Assembly: GCA_963793005.1 (NCBI GenBank)
Contig: CAWBYP010000002.1
Location: forward strand, 1,798,001 to 1,862,000
Reading direction: 5' to 3'
DNA length: 64,000 bases
Source of the DNA: RPQJ01 sp963793005
Lineage (GTDB): Bacteria; Pseudomonadota; Gammaproteobacteria; Steroidobacterales; Steroidobacteraceae
In this document: positions 1 to 8,186 of the stretch, one piece after another
How the letters are laid out: each line of letters opens with the position of its first letter
How positions within the stretch are numbered: the stretch's first letter is position 1
The notes under the pieces: generated by a model
The model's database searches: none
What the model was told of the DNA's origin: nothing
The model's input: only the letters and a program-made list of their open reading frames with translations
Position numbers and translations under genes: made by a program

Positions 1-478
1 CGGTGACCCAGCGGAACCAGTAATCGTCGATGGCGCCCAGGAAGTCCGGCGGCACCTCGATCACCATCGGCCCCTGGGTCAGGTCGAGTATGCCGATGAC
101 GTAGATCGTGTCCGCGTTGGCCGTCAGGAACAACGAGCTGGCGTCCATCAGCTCCTCGAAGATGATGACCTCGTTGTGCTTGACGCCCGCGCCCTGCAGG
201 CCCAGGTCGAGGGCGCGGATGCTGACGCCCGACATGGCGTTCACGTAGGCGTTGTAGGCGTGCGTGAAGTCGATGTGGTCGTAAAGCTTCTCCGCGGTGA
301 CCTTGCTGGGCGCGCCGTCCCGGAATTCAAACGTGCCGAGTCGGCTGTCAACCCGGTCGGGCGTTACGAGCGGAGGGGGAATCGCCGGAGAATCCTGGGC
401 GACTGCGGATCCAGTCGCGAAGCCGGATGTGGCGACGACTAGAGCGACGCAGAGCGCGATGAAGCAAGGTCGGTTCAT
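1..478 (-). CDS. DUF1254 domain protein, exported, 3' end outside window
   Basis: The reverse strand reads open from an ATG at 478 to the window edge, giving 159 codons without a stop. The first 28 residues (MNRPCFIALCVALVVATSGF and on to AVAQ) are a typical Sec signal peptide. The mature part contains an FTHAYNAYVNAMSG-like stretch, then TANADTIYVIGILDL and GPMVIEVPP, which are hallmarks of the DUF1254 N-terminal domain, usually followed by DUF1214. Function of the family is unknown; members are exported proteins of roughly 350-480 residues, so about two thirds is missing here. The gene is divergent from the small membrane protein at 616. Family assignment is from recognisable motifs, not a search. 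Confidence 0.85.
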   Translation of the reverse strand, partial: MNRPCFIALCVALVVATSGFATGSAVAQDSPAIPPPLVTPDRVDSRLGTFEFRDGAPSKVTAEKLYDHIDFTHAYNAYVNAMSGVSIRALDLGLQGAGVKHNEVIIFEELMDASSLFLTANADTIYVIGILDLTQGPMVIEVPPDFLGAIDDYWFRWVT

Positions 479-615
479 GTCCGGTATCCTCCCGGGAACT
501 TGTGATCAGCACGATGGTAGCCTTGGTGGTCGCGCAGCTGCGCGGGCGCAGCGCGGCCAAACGAGCTTGGATCGAGTCTATTCCAGAAGGCGGAGACCTG
601 AACAGTGAAGAATTC

Positions 616-1008
616 ATGACTGCAGACCAGCAGCGCCGCATGTTCCAGTCAGCCGCCGTGTTCAACTGGCTGGCCTGTCTCATTTTCCTGCCCGCGACTG
701 GCATTGCCAGTTACCTCGGCTTCACCCCGCTGATGGGCAACGGCCCATTCGAGCACGTTGCCTTGATGGCGATCGCGCTGTTCGGCTACGGATACTGGAT
801 GGTGAGCCGCGACCCTGTCGGGCATCGGGGAATCATCGTCCTCGGGATCATCGGCAAACTCGGCGTCGTCGCCATCCTGTTCGGTCATTATTTCCTCGGC
901 ACCAGCGTGAACCTGCGCCAGGCGTCGCTAGCGCTGGTCGATCTCGCGTACGCGGTGATATTCATCCGCGCGTTGAAGTCGCTGCCGACTCCGCTTACCA
1001 GGCAGTGA
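616..1008 (+). CDS. small integral membrane protein, unknown function
   Basis: A 130-residue protein starting MTADQQRRMFQ, with four hydrophobic stretches (roughly residues 13-33, 43-62, 70-92 and 100-121) and short polar loops, so most likely a four-helix inner-membrane protein. The reading frame is open upstream to 502, but the extension is charged and lacks a good ribosome site, whereas the ATG at 616 leads directly into a plausible N terminus. The last helix is followed by a short basic tail. I do not recognise the family. It stands alone, divergent from the DUF1254 gene and convergent with the nitroreductase. Confidence 0.65.
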   Translation: MTADQQRRMFQSAAVFNWLACLIFLPATGIASYLGFTPLMGNGPFEHVALMAIALFGYGYWMVSRDPVGHRGIIVLGIIGKLGVVAILFGHYFLGTSVNLRQASLALVDLAYAVIFIRALKSLPTPLTRQ

Positions 1009-1068
1009 TCGCGGCCGATTGCCGACCGGCGACGGGTTCCGGCGCCACGACCGCCGCATCCTCTGCGC

Positions 1069-1746
1069 TCAAGCGGTACGGAAAGTAGCGATCTCTGCCA
1101 GCGGCTTCCGCGAAATGTCCGGCACGTGCGCGTCGGCGCCAGGATAGCCAACCACCAGCAGCAGGAACGGCCGCTCGATGCCCTTTGGACGGCCGAGAAT
1201 CTCGGTCAGGAACCCCATCGGGCTCGGTGTGTGCGTGAGCGAGACCAGGCCCGCCGCATGCACTGCCGCGATCAGGAACCCGGTGGCGATGCCGACCGAC
1301 TCATCGGTGTAGTAGTGCTTCAGCTTGCGGCCGTCCGGCAGTCGGGTGAATCGTCGCAGGAACACCGCGATCAACCACGGTGCCGTCTCGAGATACGGCT
1401 TGTGCTCGTCAGTGCCGAGTGGGCGCAATGCGTCCAGCCATTCCTGCGGTGCCCGCTGCTGGTAGAACCTGCGCTCCTCGGCCTCGGCCGCTACACGTAT
1501 GCGCGACTTGAGCGCAGCGTCCGAGATCGCGACGAAATGCCATGGCTGCTGGTGCGCACCGCTCGGCGCCGATCCAGCCGCGAGCAGGCATTTCTCGATG
1601 ACGGAACGTGGCACTGGTCGATCCGAGAACTGCCGCACGGTGCGCCGCCGCTGCAGGTGTGCCTCGAATGCGTCGACGCGCTGTTGCATGACCTCGGGGG
1701 GCAACTCCTCCCGGTTGGCCAGTGGCACGAATCCCGGCTCCATCAT
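1069..1746 (-). CDS. nitroreductase family flavoprotein (IYD-like)
   Basis: A 225-residue FMN-dependent nitroreductase-fold enzyme. The RRTVRQFSDRPVP segment is the conserved FMN-phosphate contact at the start of the fold, followed by SAPSGAHQQPWHFVAISD and, near the C terminus, LTHTPSPMGFL, an arrangement typical of the iodotyrosine-deiodinase/BluB-like branch rather than NfsA. Such enzymes reduce nitro, halogenated or quinone substrates using NAD(P)H; the real substrate cannot be read from sequence. A TTG at 1791 would add 15 residues, but the ATG at 1746 has a purine-rich GGGAAGGGAG upstream. It lies 75 bases downstream of a GST gene on the same strand and may be co-transcribed with it. 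Confidence 0.85.
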   Translation of the reverse strand: MMEPGFVPLANREELPPEVMQQRVDAFEAHLQRRRTVRQFSDRPVPRSVIEKCLLAAGSAPSGAHQQPWHFVAISDAALKSRIRVAAEAEERRFYQQRAPQEWLDALRPLGTDEHKPYLETAPWLIAVFLRRFTRLPDGRKLKHYYTDESVGIATGFLIAAVHAAGLVSLTHTPSPMGFLTEILGRPKGIERPFLLLVVGYPGADAHVPDISRKPLAEIATFRTA

Positions 1747-1821
1747 GTTGAGGCGGCTCCCTTCCCTGCGACTTTGCGTCGTCTGCTGCAACGAAACTGC
1801 TGTGCTGCTGGGTACCGAGGT

Positions 1822-2493
1822 CTAGCCCGCGCCCTGGAACCTGGCGCGCATCGCGGCGATGAATCCGGGCATGCCCGCATCCCGGGTTGCCGCGATCGAC
1901 TTGGCGTGCGGATTGTCCCCTAGTTGCAGCAGCAGTGCCTGCGCAGCCGGCATGTCCGCGAGCAGGTCGAGGCCGAAGATCTGTTTGGCGACACCGGCCG
2001 CGAGATCCACGCTGTAGAGAAACATGACGTCAGCGATTGTGAGCATGTCGCCCGCAACGTATGGCGAGAACTTTCCGTGACGCTTCAGCGTCGCGAAGCC
2101 CGCAAGCAGGTCGTCGCGCGCCTTCGCCTTGATCGCATCGGGGACCTTGCCGCCGAAGAAGGCCTCGGCGAAGCAGCTGCGCGCCGGCAGCTCGATGTAG
2201 ATTTCGATTTCCTTCATTAGCGCGCGCGCCACCGCGCGTTCATACGGGTCCTGCGGAAGCAGCGGCTTGCCCTGCCCCGCGTCCTCCAGGTAATCGAGGA
2301 TCACGCTGGTCTCGTTGATGTAGCCCTGCGGGGTCTCGAGGAACGGGACCTTGCCACGCGGACTCCTTGCAAGGAACTCAGGTCCCTGCTCTGGCATCGT
2401 CAGCAGGTATTCGAACGGCACGCCTTTCTCGAGCAGCGCGAAGGCCACCATGTTGGTGTAGTTGCTGACCGGGAATCCGTGGAGCTTGAGCAT
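1822..2493 (-). CDS. glutathione S-transferase family protein
   Basis: A 223-residue GST. The N-terminal thioredoxin-like domain starts MLKLHGFPVSNYTNMV and includes the glutathione-binding loop GKVPFLETPQGYINETSVIL with the conserved cis-Pro and Glu-Ser/Thr pair; the all-helical C-terminal domain follows from about residue 85. The usual role is conjugation or isomerisation with glutathione. The frame opens at an ATG at 2523 that overlaps the SDR stop by four bases, but the ATG at 2493 has AAGGA eight bases upstream and matches the family N terminus. Together with the SDR upstream and nitroreductase downstream it suggests a small redox/detoxification cluster. Confidence 0.88.
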   Translation of the reverse strand: MLKLHGFPVSNYTNMVAFALLEKGVPFEYLLTMPEQGPEFLARSPRGKVPFLETPQGYINETSVILDYLEDAGQGKPLLPQDPYERAVARALMKEIEIYIELPARSCFAEAFFGGKVPDAIKAKARDDLLAGFATLKRHGKFSPYVAGDMLTIADVMFLYSVDLAAGVAKQIFGLDLLADMPAAQALLLQLGDNPHAKSIAATRDAGMPGFIAAMRARFQGAG

Positions 2494-2519
2494 TGATTGT
2501 TCCTTGGTTTGTCTTGAGT

Positions 2520-3278
2520 TCATGCAGGAATTCGCGAACCGTCCCAGGCGAATACGGTGCCGCTGTCGGCCGGGGTCAACTGATCGATCACCCGCAGCAA
2601 GTGTGCCGCCGATTGGTCGGGACTGAAGAGCTTGCCGGGGGACACGCTGCCCTGGAACGGCTTCGACAAGGCGGTGTCGACGGTGCCCGGGTGCAGGCCG
2701 ACACAGATCGCCGACGGGTTTCGGCGCTTGAGTTCAATCGAAAACGTCTTCAACAACATGTTCAATGCCGCCTTCGACGCCCGATACGAATGCCATCCAC
2801 CGAGCCGATTGTCCTCGATGCTGCCGACACGGGCTGAGATCGACGCGAAGACCGAGCGACCGTTGCGCGCCAACAGGGGCAGGAAGTGCCTGGCCACCAG
2901 CGCCGGGCCGATCGCGTTGACCGCGAACAGCTTCATCAGCGCCTCCGGTCGCAACTCTGCCCATGTCCGCTCGGGCCGCGCCGCGTTGTCGTGCAGCATT
3001 CCCGACGCGACGATCACCAGCCGCACGGTGCCTAGGGTTTTGGCCTGCGCCGCCGCGGCCTCGATACTGGCTTCATCCGTGACGTCAATGTAACCGGGTA
3101 CGACCCGCCCGCCGGTCGGCGGAGGCGGCGTGCGCGACAAACCCAGCACACGGCCGTAGCGCGGATCGCGCCCCAGTTGGTCCAGCAGCGCCGAACCTAT
3201 GCCGCCCGTCGCGCCGACAACGACGGCGACGTCCCCGGGCGTCGGAGGATTCGGGGGCTGGACGGCGTGCATCGGCAA
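2520..3278 (-). CDS. short-chain dehydrogenase/reductase
   Basis: A 252-residue SDR. The Rossmann nucleotide loop is VVGATGGIGSA (about residues 21-31) and the catalytic Tyr-Lys pair is in SYRASKAALNML, preceded by the serine strand SISARVGSI. The family reduces carbonyls or oxidises alcohols with NAD(P)(H); the sequence resembles the CsgA/YciK-like uncharacterised group more than a named enzyme. The TTG at 3278 has AAGGAG eight bases upstream and is chosen; an ATG two codons later is the alternative. The stop lies beside the GST start region, so the two are probably one transcript. Confidence 0.87.
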   Translation of the reverse strand: MPMHAVQPPNPPTPGDVAVVVGATGGIGSALLDQLGRDPRYGRVLGLSRTPPPPTGGRVVPGYIDVTDEASIEAAAAQAKTLGTVRLVIVASGMLHDNAARPERTWAELRPEALMKLFAVNAIGPALVARHFLPLLARNGRSVFASISARVGSIEDNRLGGWHSYRASKAALNMLLKTFSIELKRRNPSAICVGLHPGTVDTALSKPFQGSVSPGKLFSPDQSAAHLLRVIDQLTPADSGTVFAWDGSRIPA

Positions 3279-3466
3279 ACCCAGGGCTCCTTGTCAGGCG
3301 CCGAGCGCAGGTAGACCCGAAATATAGTCGCTCGCCGTCCATTCGGAAAATCGGCCTGCCATTCGGGGCGGTCCCGCGTACGGAGGATTGACCGGCGCTG
3401 GCAGCGGCGTATGTTGGGAACCGTGGCCACGGGTTCCCGCGGCCATATCCATTGGAGGTGGCGCTT

Positions 3467-4087
3467 ATGCATGCCGGAACGGAAGACTTTCTGGACGAAC
3501 AGACGAAAGGCCTCGCGGAGTTCGCCGAGCATTTGCGGACGTCGCGACTCGCGGCAGCACGCCAGGCCGCGGTCAAGTCCGCGGCACGCATTCGATCACT
3601 CAACGGGAAGGTGCGCGCGCTTGCGCGCTCGGGCGTCAAGCTGACATCCATCTCGCAGGGGACCGTGCAGAGCCTGATCGAACTGCAGGCAGACATCGTC
3701 AATGACGGGCTGACCGATGCCGCCGCCCAGATCGAGCGCATCGCTTACACCGGGAGCGTTCGTGACCTCGCGCGCGAACAGGCGGAAGTCTTGAAGGCGG
3801 CGCGCGAACGCATCGCGAGCGACCTGACCCGCGCGATGACGATCCTCCGAAAAGCCGCGCAGGACGCGAGCAGGGTCGGAGAGCGACATGCGGCACCGAA
3901 GGCGGCGAAGAAGCGCAAGGTGGCGAAGAAGAAGAAGGTTGCAGCGCGCAGGACCAAGGCCGCGGCCCGAAAGACCAAGGCTGTCAGCCGCAAGCCGGTT
4001 GCGCGCAGGAAGGCAGGGGCTGCGAAGCGAAAGGCGAAGTCCAAGGTACGAAAGTCGGCGAGGCGAGGTCGCGTGACCAGGCGCTGA
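3467..4087 (+). CDS. phasin-like protein with histone H1-like basic tail
   Basis: A 206-residue protein in two parts. Residues 1 to about 139 are predicted helical and amphipathic, with the spacing of phasin-family granule proteins (long helices, many Ala/Glu/Arg, VQSLIELQADIVNDGLTDAA). From about 140 to the end it is almost only Lys, Arg, Ala and Val, with repeated KKxK and AARKTKA units, like bacterial histone H1-like or AlgP tails. This suggests a protein that binds storage granules or lipid surfaces and also nucleic acid, as PhaM-type proteins do. The start is fixed by GGAGG at 3454-3458, eight bases before the ATG. No PHA synthase is in the window. Confidence 0.7.
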   Translation: MHAGTEDFLDEQTKGLAEFAEHLRTSRLAAARQAAVKSAARIRSLNGKVRALARSGVKLTSISQGTVQSLIELQADIVNDGLTDAAAQIERIAYTGSVRDLAREQAEVLKAARERIASDLTRAMTILRKAAQDASRVGERHAAPKAAKKRKVAKKKKVAARRTKAAARKTKAVSRKPVARRKAGAAKRKAKSKVRKSARRGRVTRR

Positions 4088-4119
4088 TCGGCAGCCGCAC
4101 CTCCAGTCGGATACGAATG

Positions 4120-4210
4120 CTGCGAAAGTTAATCAATATTCTATTTAATATATGGCTTTAAATAATTACTGATAATAGTTATTGATCAGTTATTGTTATT
4201 TATTGAGACA
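4120..4210. repeat. AT-rich palindromic segment between convergent genes
   Basis: A stretch made almost wholly of A and T in otherwise GC-rich DNA, lying between the 3' ends of the phasin-like gene and barstar. It contains inverted arms TAAATAA and TTATTTA around an inner CTGAT/ATCAG pair. The position suggests a two-way terminator, but no GC stem is present, so that role is inferred. Confidence 0.5.
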
Positions 4211-4251
4211 GGCATTCGTCGACTGCGCGTGCGATGCAAGCGGGCTCGAAA

Positions 4252-4677
4252 TCAACTGCCAGACTCGCGTGCGACGCTGACGAAGGTACGGAACGTGGCA
4301 CCGCGTGCCTTCCAGGCCGCGGCTGCATCGGCGAGGATCGCGAGCGCCGTATCGAACACCTCGGGCTGGACCCGCTGCAGTTCGGCCGCATTCTCGAGGA
4401 TCAGCACGTAGCCCATCGCCGGCCGCCAGCCGAGGTCGGTGATGCAATCCGCGAGCGCATCCCAGTTGCTACCAAACCAGGCTGGAAACTCCAGCCCTTT
4501 CGCGATACGCGCAAGCAGCTCGCTTTTCTCAGTGCAGCCAGACAGGTCCACGCGAGTGCAGTCGAAACCGCGTGAGCGGGCGAGCACGCAGATGGCCGCT
4601 GCCGCCGCATCGCTGAGCGGCGTCATGTATACCGGTCCTGGACCGAAATGGTTTCCCTTCACCGGCTCGTCGCTCAC
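4252..4677 (-). CDS. barstar family RNase inhibitor
   Basis: A 141-residue protein with the barstar fold signature LEFPAWFGSNWDALADCITDL in its centre (about residues 62-82), the helix that plugs the active site of barnase-type RNases, plus the acidic loop that follows. No signal peptide, so cytoplasmic. Its ATG overlaps the stop of the upstream RNase gene by four bases, giving translational coupling and matching the logic of an inhibitor made along with an exported nuclease. About 40 residues longer at the N terminus than Bacillus barstar. That this particular pair forms a complex is an inference from family and gene order. Confidence 0.9.
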   Translation of the reverse strand: MSDEPVKGNHFGPGPVYMTPLSDAAAAAICVLARSRGFDCTRVDLSGCTEKSELLARIAKGLEFPAWFGSNWDALADCITDLGWRPAMGYVLILENAAELQRVQPEVFDTALAILADAAAAWKARGATFRTFVSVARESGS

Positions 4678-5099
4678 CGATCGACCTCCACGTCCCGGAA
4701 CGACCGGTAGTGGTCGTCGGTGTAGTAGAAAACCTCAGGCGGATCACCGCCGGCGACGATACGCCTGGCACCGCGGTCGTTAGAGCCGGGGGTCGGCACA
4801 GTGTACTCGCGGTAATAGCCGCTCGGCCGCCCGGGCAACCTGCGCTCACGGTTCTGGAATACGGCGCCGTCACGCGGATACGGGAACGGACCTCCGCGCT
4901 CGATGGCTTCAAGCGTTGCCACCGCCTCGGCCGGCAGGAAGGCCGGGTACCGAGTGGCTGGCGCCCCACGTGGCGACAGAGCCACCTGACTGCCCGCCGT
5001 GCCCGCAACATCGGGCACGGCCTCGCGCTGCCCGGGCCACCACTGGAGCAGCGCGAATGCGGCCAGCGCTATCAACAGAATTCGGAGTGCGCGCGACAT
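4674..5099 (-). CDS. exported barnase/T1-type ribonuclease
   Basis: A 141-residue protein with an N-terminal hydrophobic segment (MSRALRILLIALAAFALLQW) acting as signal peptide or membrane anchor. The C-terminal two thirds is a microbial ribonuclease domain: PFPYPRDGAVFQNRERRLP, then YYREYTVPTPG with the catalytic Glu, RGARRIV with the catalytic Arg, and YYTDDHYRSF with the catalytic His. All three catalytic residues are present, so it should cleave RNA, typically after guanosine. It is followed by barstar with a four-base overlap. It could serve in extracellular RNA scavenging or antagonism; there is no toxin delivery domain. Confidence 0.9.
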   Translation of the reverse strand: MSRALRILLIALAAFALLQWWPGQREAVPDVAGTAGSQVALSPRGAPATRYPAFLPAEAVATLEAIERGGPFPYPRDGAVFQNRERRLPGRPSGYYREYTVPTPGSNDRGARRIVAGGDPPEVFYYTDDHYRSFRDVEVDR

Positions 5100-5122
5100 C
5101 CCGGCAATGTTAGATTATTCGC

Positions 5123-5332
5123 ATGATGAAGTTCCTCCTGTGGTTGCTGCTGCTCGTGGTCTGCTGGCCGCTCGCGATCCTCGCGCTGGTCGCGTGGCCG
5201 GTGGTGTGGCTGCTGCTGCTGCCGTTCCGGCTGCTCGGAATCGCATTCGAGGGAGTGTTCGCGTTGTTCCGCGCGATCGTGATGCTGCCTGCAAGACTGC
5301 TGGGCGGCGGCCCGAGGATGCACGCGTCCTGA
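5123..5332 (+). CDS. small, very hydrophobic membrane protein
   Basis: A 69-residue protein starting MMKFLLWLLLLVVCWPLAIL, with two or three closely packed hydrophobic segments rich in Leu and Trp and a short polar tail. The second ATG (5126) is an equally possible start. Only 23 bases separate it from the divergent RNase start, so promoters must overlap one or both genes. Its composition and order of segments are those of a conserved small membrane protein rather than chance translation, but I cannot assign a function. It might help position or retain the RNase at the membrane; that is speculative. Confidence 0.6.
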   Translation: MMKFLLWLLLLVVCWPLAILALVAWPVVWLLLLPFRLLGIAFEGVFALFRAIVMLPARLLGGGPRMHAS

Positions 5333-5391
5333 TCTCCCGGCCGGCCGCTCCTGGCCAACGCTTCTCACCACGACTCGAGAGGTGATTTGTG

Positions 5392-5838
5392 ATGTCGAAA
5401 GGCACGGTTCGGCTTCACCGCGTCCTCCGTGCGCCCCCGGAGCGCGTCTATAGGGCGTTCCTGGACGCAGAGGCGATGGCCAAGTGGCTTCCGCCCTACG
5501 GTTTTACGTGCAAGGTCCACCACATGGATGCTCGTGTCGGTGGAACCTTCAAAATGACTTTCAGCAATTTCTCGGCCGGCCAGGGCCATTCATTCGGGGG
5601 TGAATATCTCGAGCTCGTGCCATCCGCGAAGATTCGCTATTCGGATGTATTCGACGATCCGACCCTGCCGGGAGAAATGCAGACTGTGATTACCCTGACG
5701 CAGGTGTCGTGCGGAACTGAGCTCAGCGTGGTGCAGGAAGGTATACCCGAGCCCATTCCGCTCGAGATGTGCTATCTCGGCTGGCAGGAGTCACTCGCGC
5801 AACTTGCGCACCTCGTCGAGCCAGAGATTCCCGGGTAG
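5392..5838 (+). CDS. SRPBCC/AHSA1-family protein
   Basis: A 148-residue START-like protein. The N terminus VRLHRVLRAPPERVYRAFLDAEAMAKWLPP is the standard opening of the AHSA1 (activator of Hsp90 ATPase homologue 1-like) family, followed by GGTFKMTF, the FGGEYLELVP strand and the terminal helix WQESLAQLAHLV. The fold forms a hydrophobic pocket that binds small lipophilic ligands; members often act in stress response or as uncharacterised ligand binders. GAGAGG at 5377-5382 places the start at the ATG at 5392, with a GTG one codon earlier as alternative. It stands alone. Confidence 0.85.
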   Translation: MSKGTVRLHRVLRAPPERVYRAFLDAEAMAKWLPPYGFTCKVHHMDARVGGTFKMTFSNFSAGQGHSFGGEYLELVPSAKIRYSDVFDDPTLPGEMQTVITLTQVSCGTELSVVQEGIPEPIPLEMCYLGWQESLAQLAHLVEPEIPG

Positions 5839-5869
5839 CCGGACGGCGTAAGGCGCCGACCTGGCGTCC

Positions 5870-6712
5870 TCACTTCACCGTTCGGGCCCAGTCGCGGAGC
5901 GAATCGGGCAGGTATGAGTCCGCGTCCGGCTCTGCCGCACGGAACGCACGCAGTGCAGCCACCGCACCGGCCAGATCACCCGATTGGTACAGCGCTTCGA
6001 TTCTCGTCGACCATTCCGTGGCATTCATCGCCGCCTCATCGCGCTGCCTCTTCTCCGGCGCCGGCGCAGCGATCGACGCACCCGAGTCGGCATCCCGCGG
6101 CATCACCGTAGGCTGCCGATCGACCTCTGCCGACGCCTTGGGGACAGCAATTTCCTCCCCAGCTCGCGCAGGCTCCGGCGTCGCCACGTTTGCCCGCGAG
6201 TTGGGGGACGGCTCTGCCGGCCCCTGGTCGGCGGCGGCACCGGCGGACGGAGGCGGCACGTCGACGTTCGTGCTGCCTGCCAACTGGCCACCCGTTTTCT
6301 GCTCGGCCACTGCAGCTTGGGTTGTTCCTGGCACCGCTGCGGCTCGTTCAGTCGGGGCCAATTCAGTCGTGCCTGGCCGGGGCGTGGCTGGCGCCGGTAC
6401 GGATTCTTCCATCCGGATCGACGGCGCCACATCACGATCGCGCGGCATTACCTGCAGCAGGATGAACGCGAGGCCGGCCACCGTCGCCGCAGCTGCCAAT
6501 GGCTGCCATTGCGTGATCCAGTTCCGCGAGCGCTTGCCCTCGCTGGCAGTCTTTGTCGCTCTGCCGCGATTCTCCACCGACCTGCGGGCGGCCGCGACGA
6601 TCGCAGCGTCGAGTTCCGACGGCGGAAGCTCGTCCGAGGCCTGGCGCCACGCCCCCCTCAAGGCCGCATCCTCTCCCGTGCCCTGTGGATCCCGGTACTC
6701 TTGATTGCTCAT
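5870..6712 (-). CDS. putative anti-sigma factor, single-pass membrane protein
   Basis: A 280-residue protein. Residues 1-65 are cytoplasmic and charged, followed by one transmembrane helix (PLAAAATVAGLAFILLQV, about 71-88), a long Pro/Ala/Glu-rich linker and a C-terminal helical domain of about 55 residues (ATEWSTRIEALYQSGDLAGA). Its start overlaps the stop of the ECF sigma gene by four bases, the classic position of an anti-sigma factor. The His-x3-Cys-x2-Cys zinc motif of ZAS anti-sigma factors is missing, so the sigma-binding part is of another type. The assignment rests on context and topology. Confidence 0.65.
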   Translation of the reverse strand: MSNQEYRDPQGTGEDAALRGAWRQASDELPPSELDAAIVAAARRSVENRGRATKTASEGKRSRNWITQWQPLAAAATVAGLAFILLQVMPRDRDVAPSIRMEESVPAPATPRPGTTELAPTERAAAVPGTTQAAVAEQKTGGQLAGSTNVDVPPPSAGAAADQGPAEPSPNSRANVATPEPARAGEEIAVPKASAEVDRQPTVMPRDADSGASIAAPAPEKRQRDEAAMNATEWSTRIEALYQSGDLAGAVAALRAFRAAEPDADSYLPDSLRDWARTVK

Positions 6713-7359
6713 TGCAGGTCCTCCAGCGCCGCGCGCAGCCGGCGATAGGCATAGCGCAAGCGGCTCTTGACGGTCTCCGCGGTTGCAGCGGTGAGGCTGG
6801 CGATCTCCTCCAGTGAGAGGCCCCCCTCGATGTGCAGCAGGAACGCATCGCGCTGCAGTTTCGGTACGCCGGCGAGCGCCGCGACGAGTCGGCTCCTCGT
6901 CTGTGCGTCGATTGCTGCATGCTGAGGATCGTTGCTCGCATCCTGCAACGTCGACATCAGCTCCTCGGCCTGCGCCGCGGTCGCCTCGTCCTCGAGCGAG
7001 GCCAGCGTGACGCCATTGCGGGAGCGCCAGTGATCGACCATGCGGTGTCGCGCAAGCGTGTACAGCCAGGTCGAGAACTTCGACCGCGCCTCGTAGCGAT
7101 CGCGTGCGCCGATGACCTTCAGCCAGAGGTCCTGGTGCAGTTCTGCTGCCGTAGCTGCATTGCCGGCCGAGTGTCGCAGGAAGTACCGGTAGGTCGCCGC
7201 CTTGTGGCGCGCATAAAGCGTCTCGAACGCGCGCGCATCGCCACGACCGTAGTCGCGCATCAATGCCTCGTCGCTGGAGGGCTCCTGCTCGTCGTTCGGG
7301 GGTCGCATCCGTCGCGCAGTATCGACCTGCGCGACGGATGCGGCAATCGAGTCACTCAA
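6709..7359 (-). CDS. ECF-type RNA polymerase sigma factor
   Basis: A 216-residue sigma-70 family protein. Region 2 runs from about residue 30 to 105 (DYGRGDARAFETLYARH, then FSTWLYTLARHRMVDHWR for -10 recognition) and region 4 from about 155 (LPKLQ-like helix, then GGLSLEEIASLTAATAETVK, a helix-turn-helix for the -35, and SRLRYAYRRLRA). Region 3 is absent, as expected for ECF factors. It is the middle gene of three, coupled by four-base overlaps to a secreted protein upstream and a membrane anti-sigma candidate downstream, so it probably senses envelope conditions and controls its own operon. Confidence 0.92.
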   Translation of the reverse strand: MSDSIAASVAQVDTARRMRPPNDEQEPSSDEALMRDYGRGDARAFETLYARHKAATYRYFLRHSAGNAATAAELHQDLWLKVIGARDRYEARSKFSTWLYTLARHRMVDHWRSRNGVTLASLEDEATAAQAEELMSTLQDASNDPQHAAIDAQTRSRLVAALAGVPKLQRDAFLLHIEGGLSLEEIASLTAATAETVKSRLRYAYRRLRAALEDLQ

Positions 7360-8186
7360 GGATCCGGCACGAAGCCCGTCACGCCCGGAAACGGATCGGG
7401 CTGGCGGTTCTGGAAGCTGTATCTCGGTTCCGGAATCACCCCCATTGCGACGAGCGTCTCGCGACGTTCATAACGTATGGCGATCATTTCGTCCGGCCGC
7501 GAACTGGCGCGCACGAACTCCACCTGCTCGACCGGTGAGTACTCGCCGCGACCGTGCCCGGTACCAAGCGATGGCTGCTGCATCGTCGGTGCAGCCGCCG
7601 TGTTGCCGGCTGCGCGCCCGGCCTTGGCCTCCGCGGCACTACCAGCCTCGTCCCGTTCCAGCGCGCCCGGCGCAGGCGACCGATTCTCCCGGCTGAGCCA
7701 GGCCTGCCGTTCGACACGGCGCTCCTGGAACAGGGCCACGCCGATCACGCCGAGGTCGTTCGGCCTCCCGGTGCGAGCCGCATATGAGTCGGCCGGATCC
7801 GAGAAGTAGAACGCCGCGGTACGGCTCAGGTCCTTTCTCCAGCCCTGGATGTTCACGTAACCGCCCGGCTCGATGACATACCCCGACTGGTCGGGCGAGG
7901 CCGACTCGCCGGTCACGGCGTTGACGCCATCCACGCTTACAACCGCCAGCAGTCGTCGGTCGGAACAGTTTCGAATGCGGACGGCGTACTCGTTGCCGGG
8001 CTGGCCCACGACATACCGTCGGCCGTGCTGGCGGTAGACAGGCAACGCCTCGCCGGCGCTTCGGTCATAGACGTCCACGCGCGCCAGCGAGTCGGCGTGC
8101 GAGACGGTGAGCGGAACAAGCGCTGCGGCCAGTATCGTCGCCGTTGCGACGGCCAGCAGCGTTCGGCGGTTGATGGCATGACTCAT
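7356..8186 (-). CDS. exported protein, first gene of the ECF sigma operon
   Basis: A 276-residue protein with a signal peptide (RRTLLAVATATILAAALVPLT, cut after about SHA at 31; the arginine pair allows Sec or Tat export). The mature N-terminal half has a conserved-looking core, RIRNCSDRRLLAVVSVDGVN, SPDQSGYVIEPGGYVNIQGW and AAFYFSDPADSYAARTGRP. The second half is low complexity, Ala/Gly-rich, ending in YRFQN-like and PFPGV segments. Function unknown; its four-base overlap with the sigma gene suggests it is the effector or sensor of the system. Confidence 0.7.
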   Translation of the reverse strand: MSHAINRRTLLAVATATILAAALVPLTVSHADSLARVDVYDRSAGEALPVYRQHGRRYVVGQPGNEYAVRIRNCSDRRLLAVVSVDGVNAVTGESASPDQSGYVIEPGGYVNIQGWRKDLSRTAAFYFSDPADSYAARTGRPNDLGVIGVALFQERRVERQAWLSRENRSPAPGALERDEAGSAAEAKAGRAAGNTAAAPTMQQPSLGTGHGRGEYSPVEQVEFVRASSRPDEMIAIRYERRETLVAMGVIPEPRYSFQNRQPDPFPGVTGFVPDP

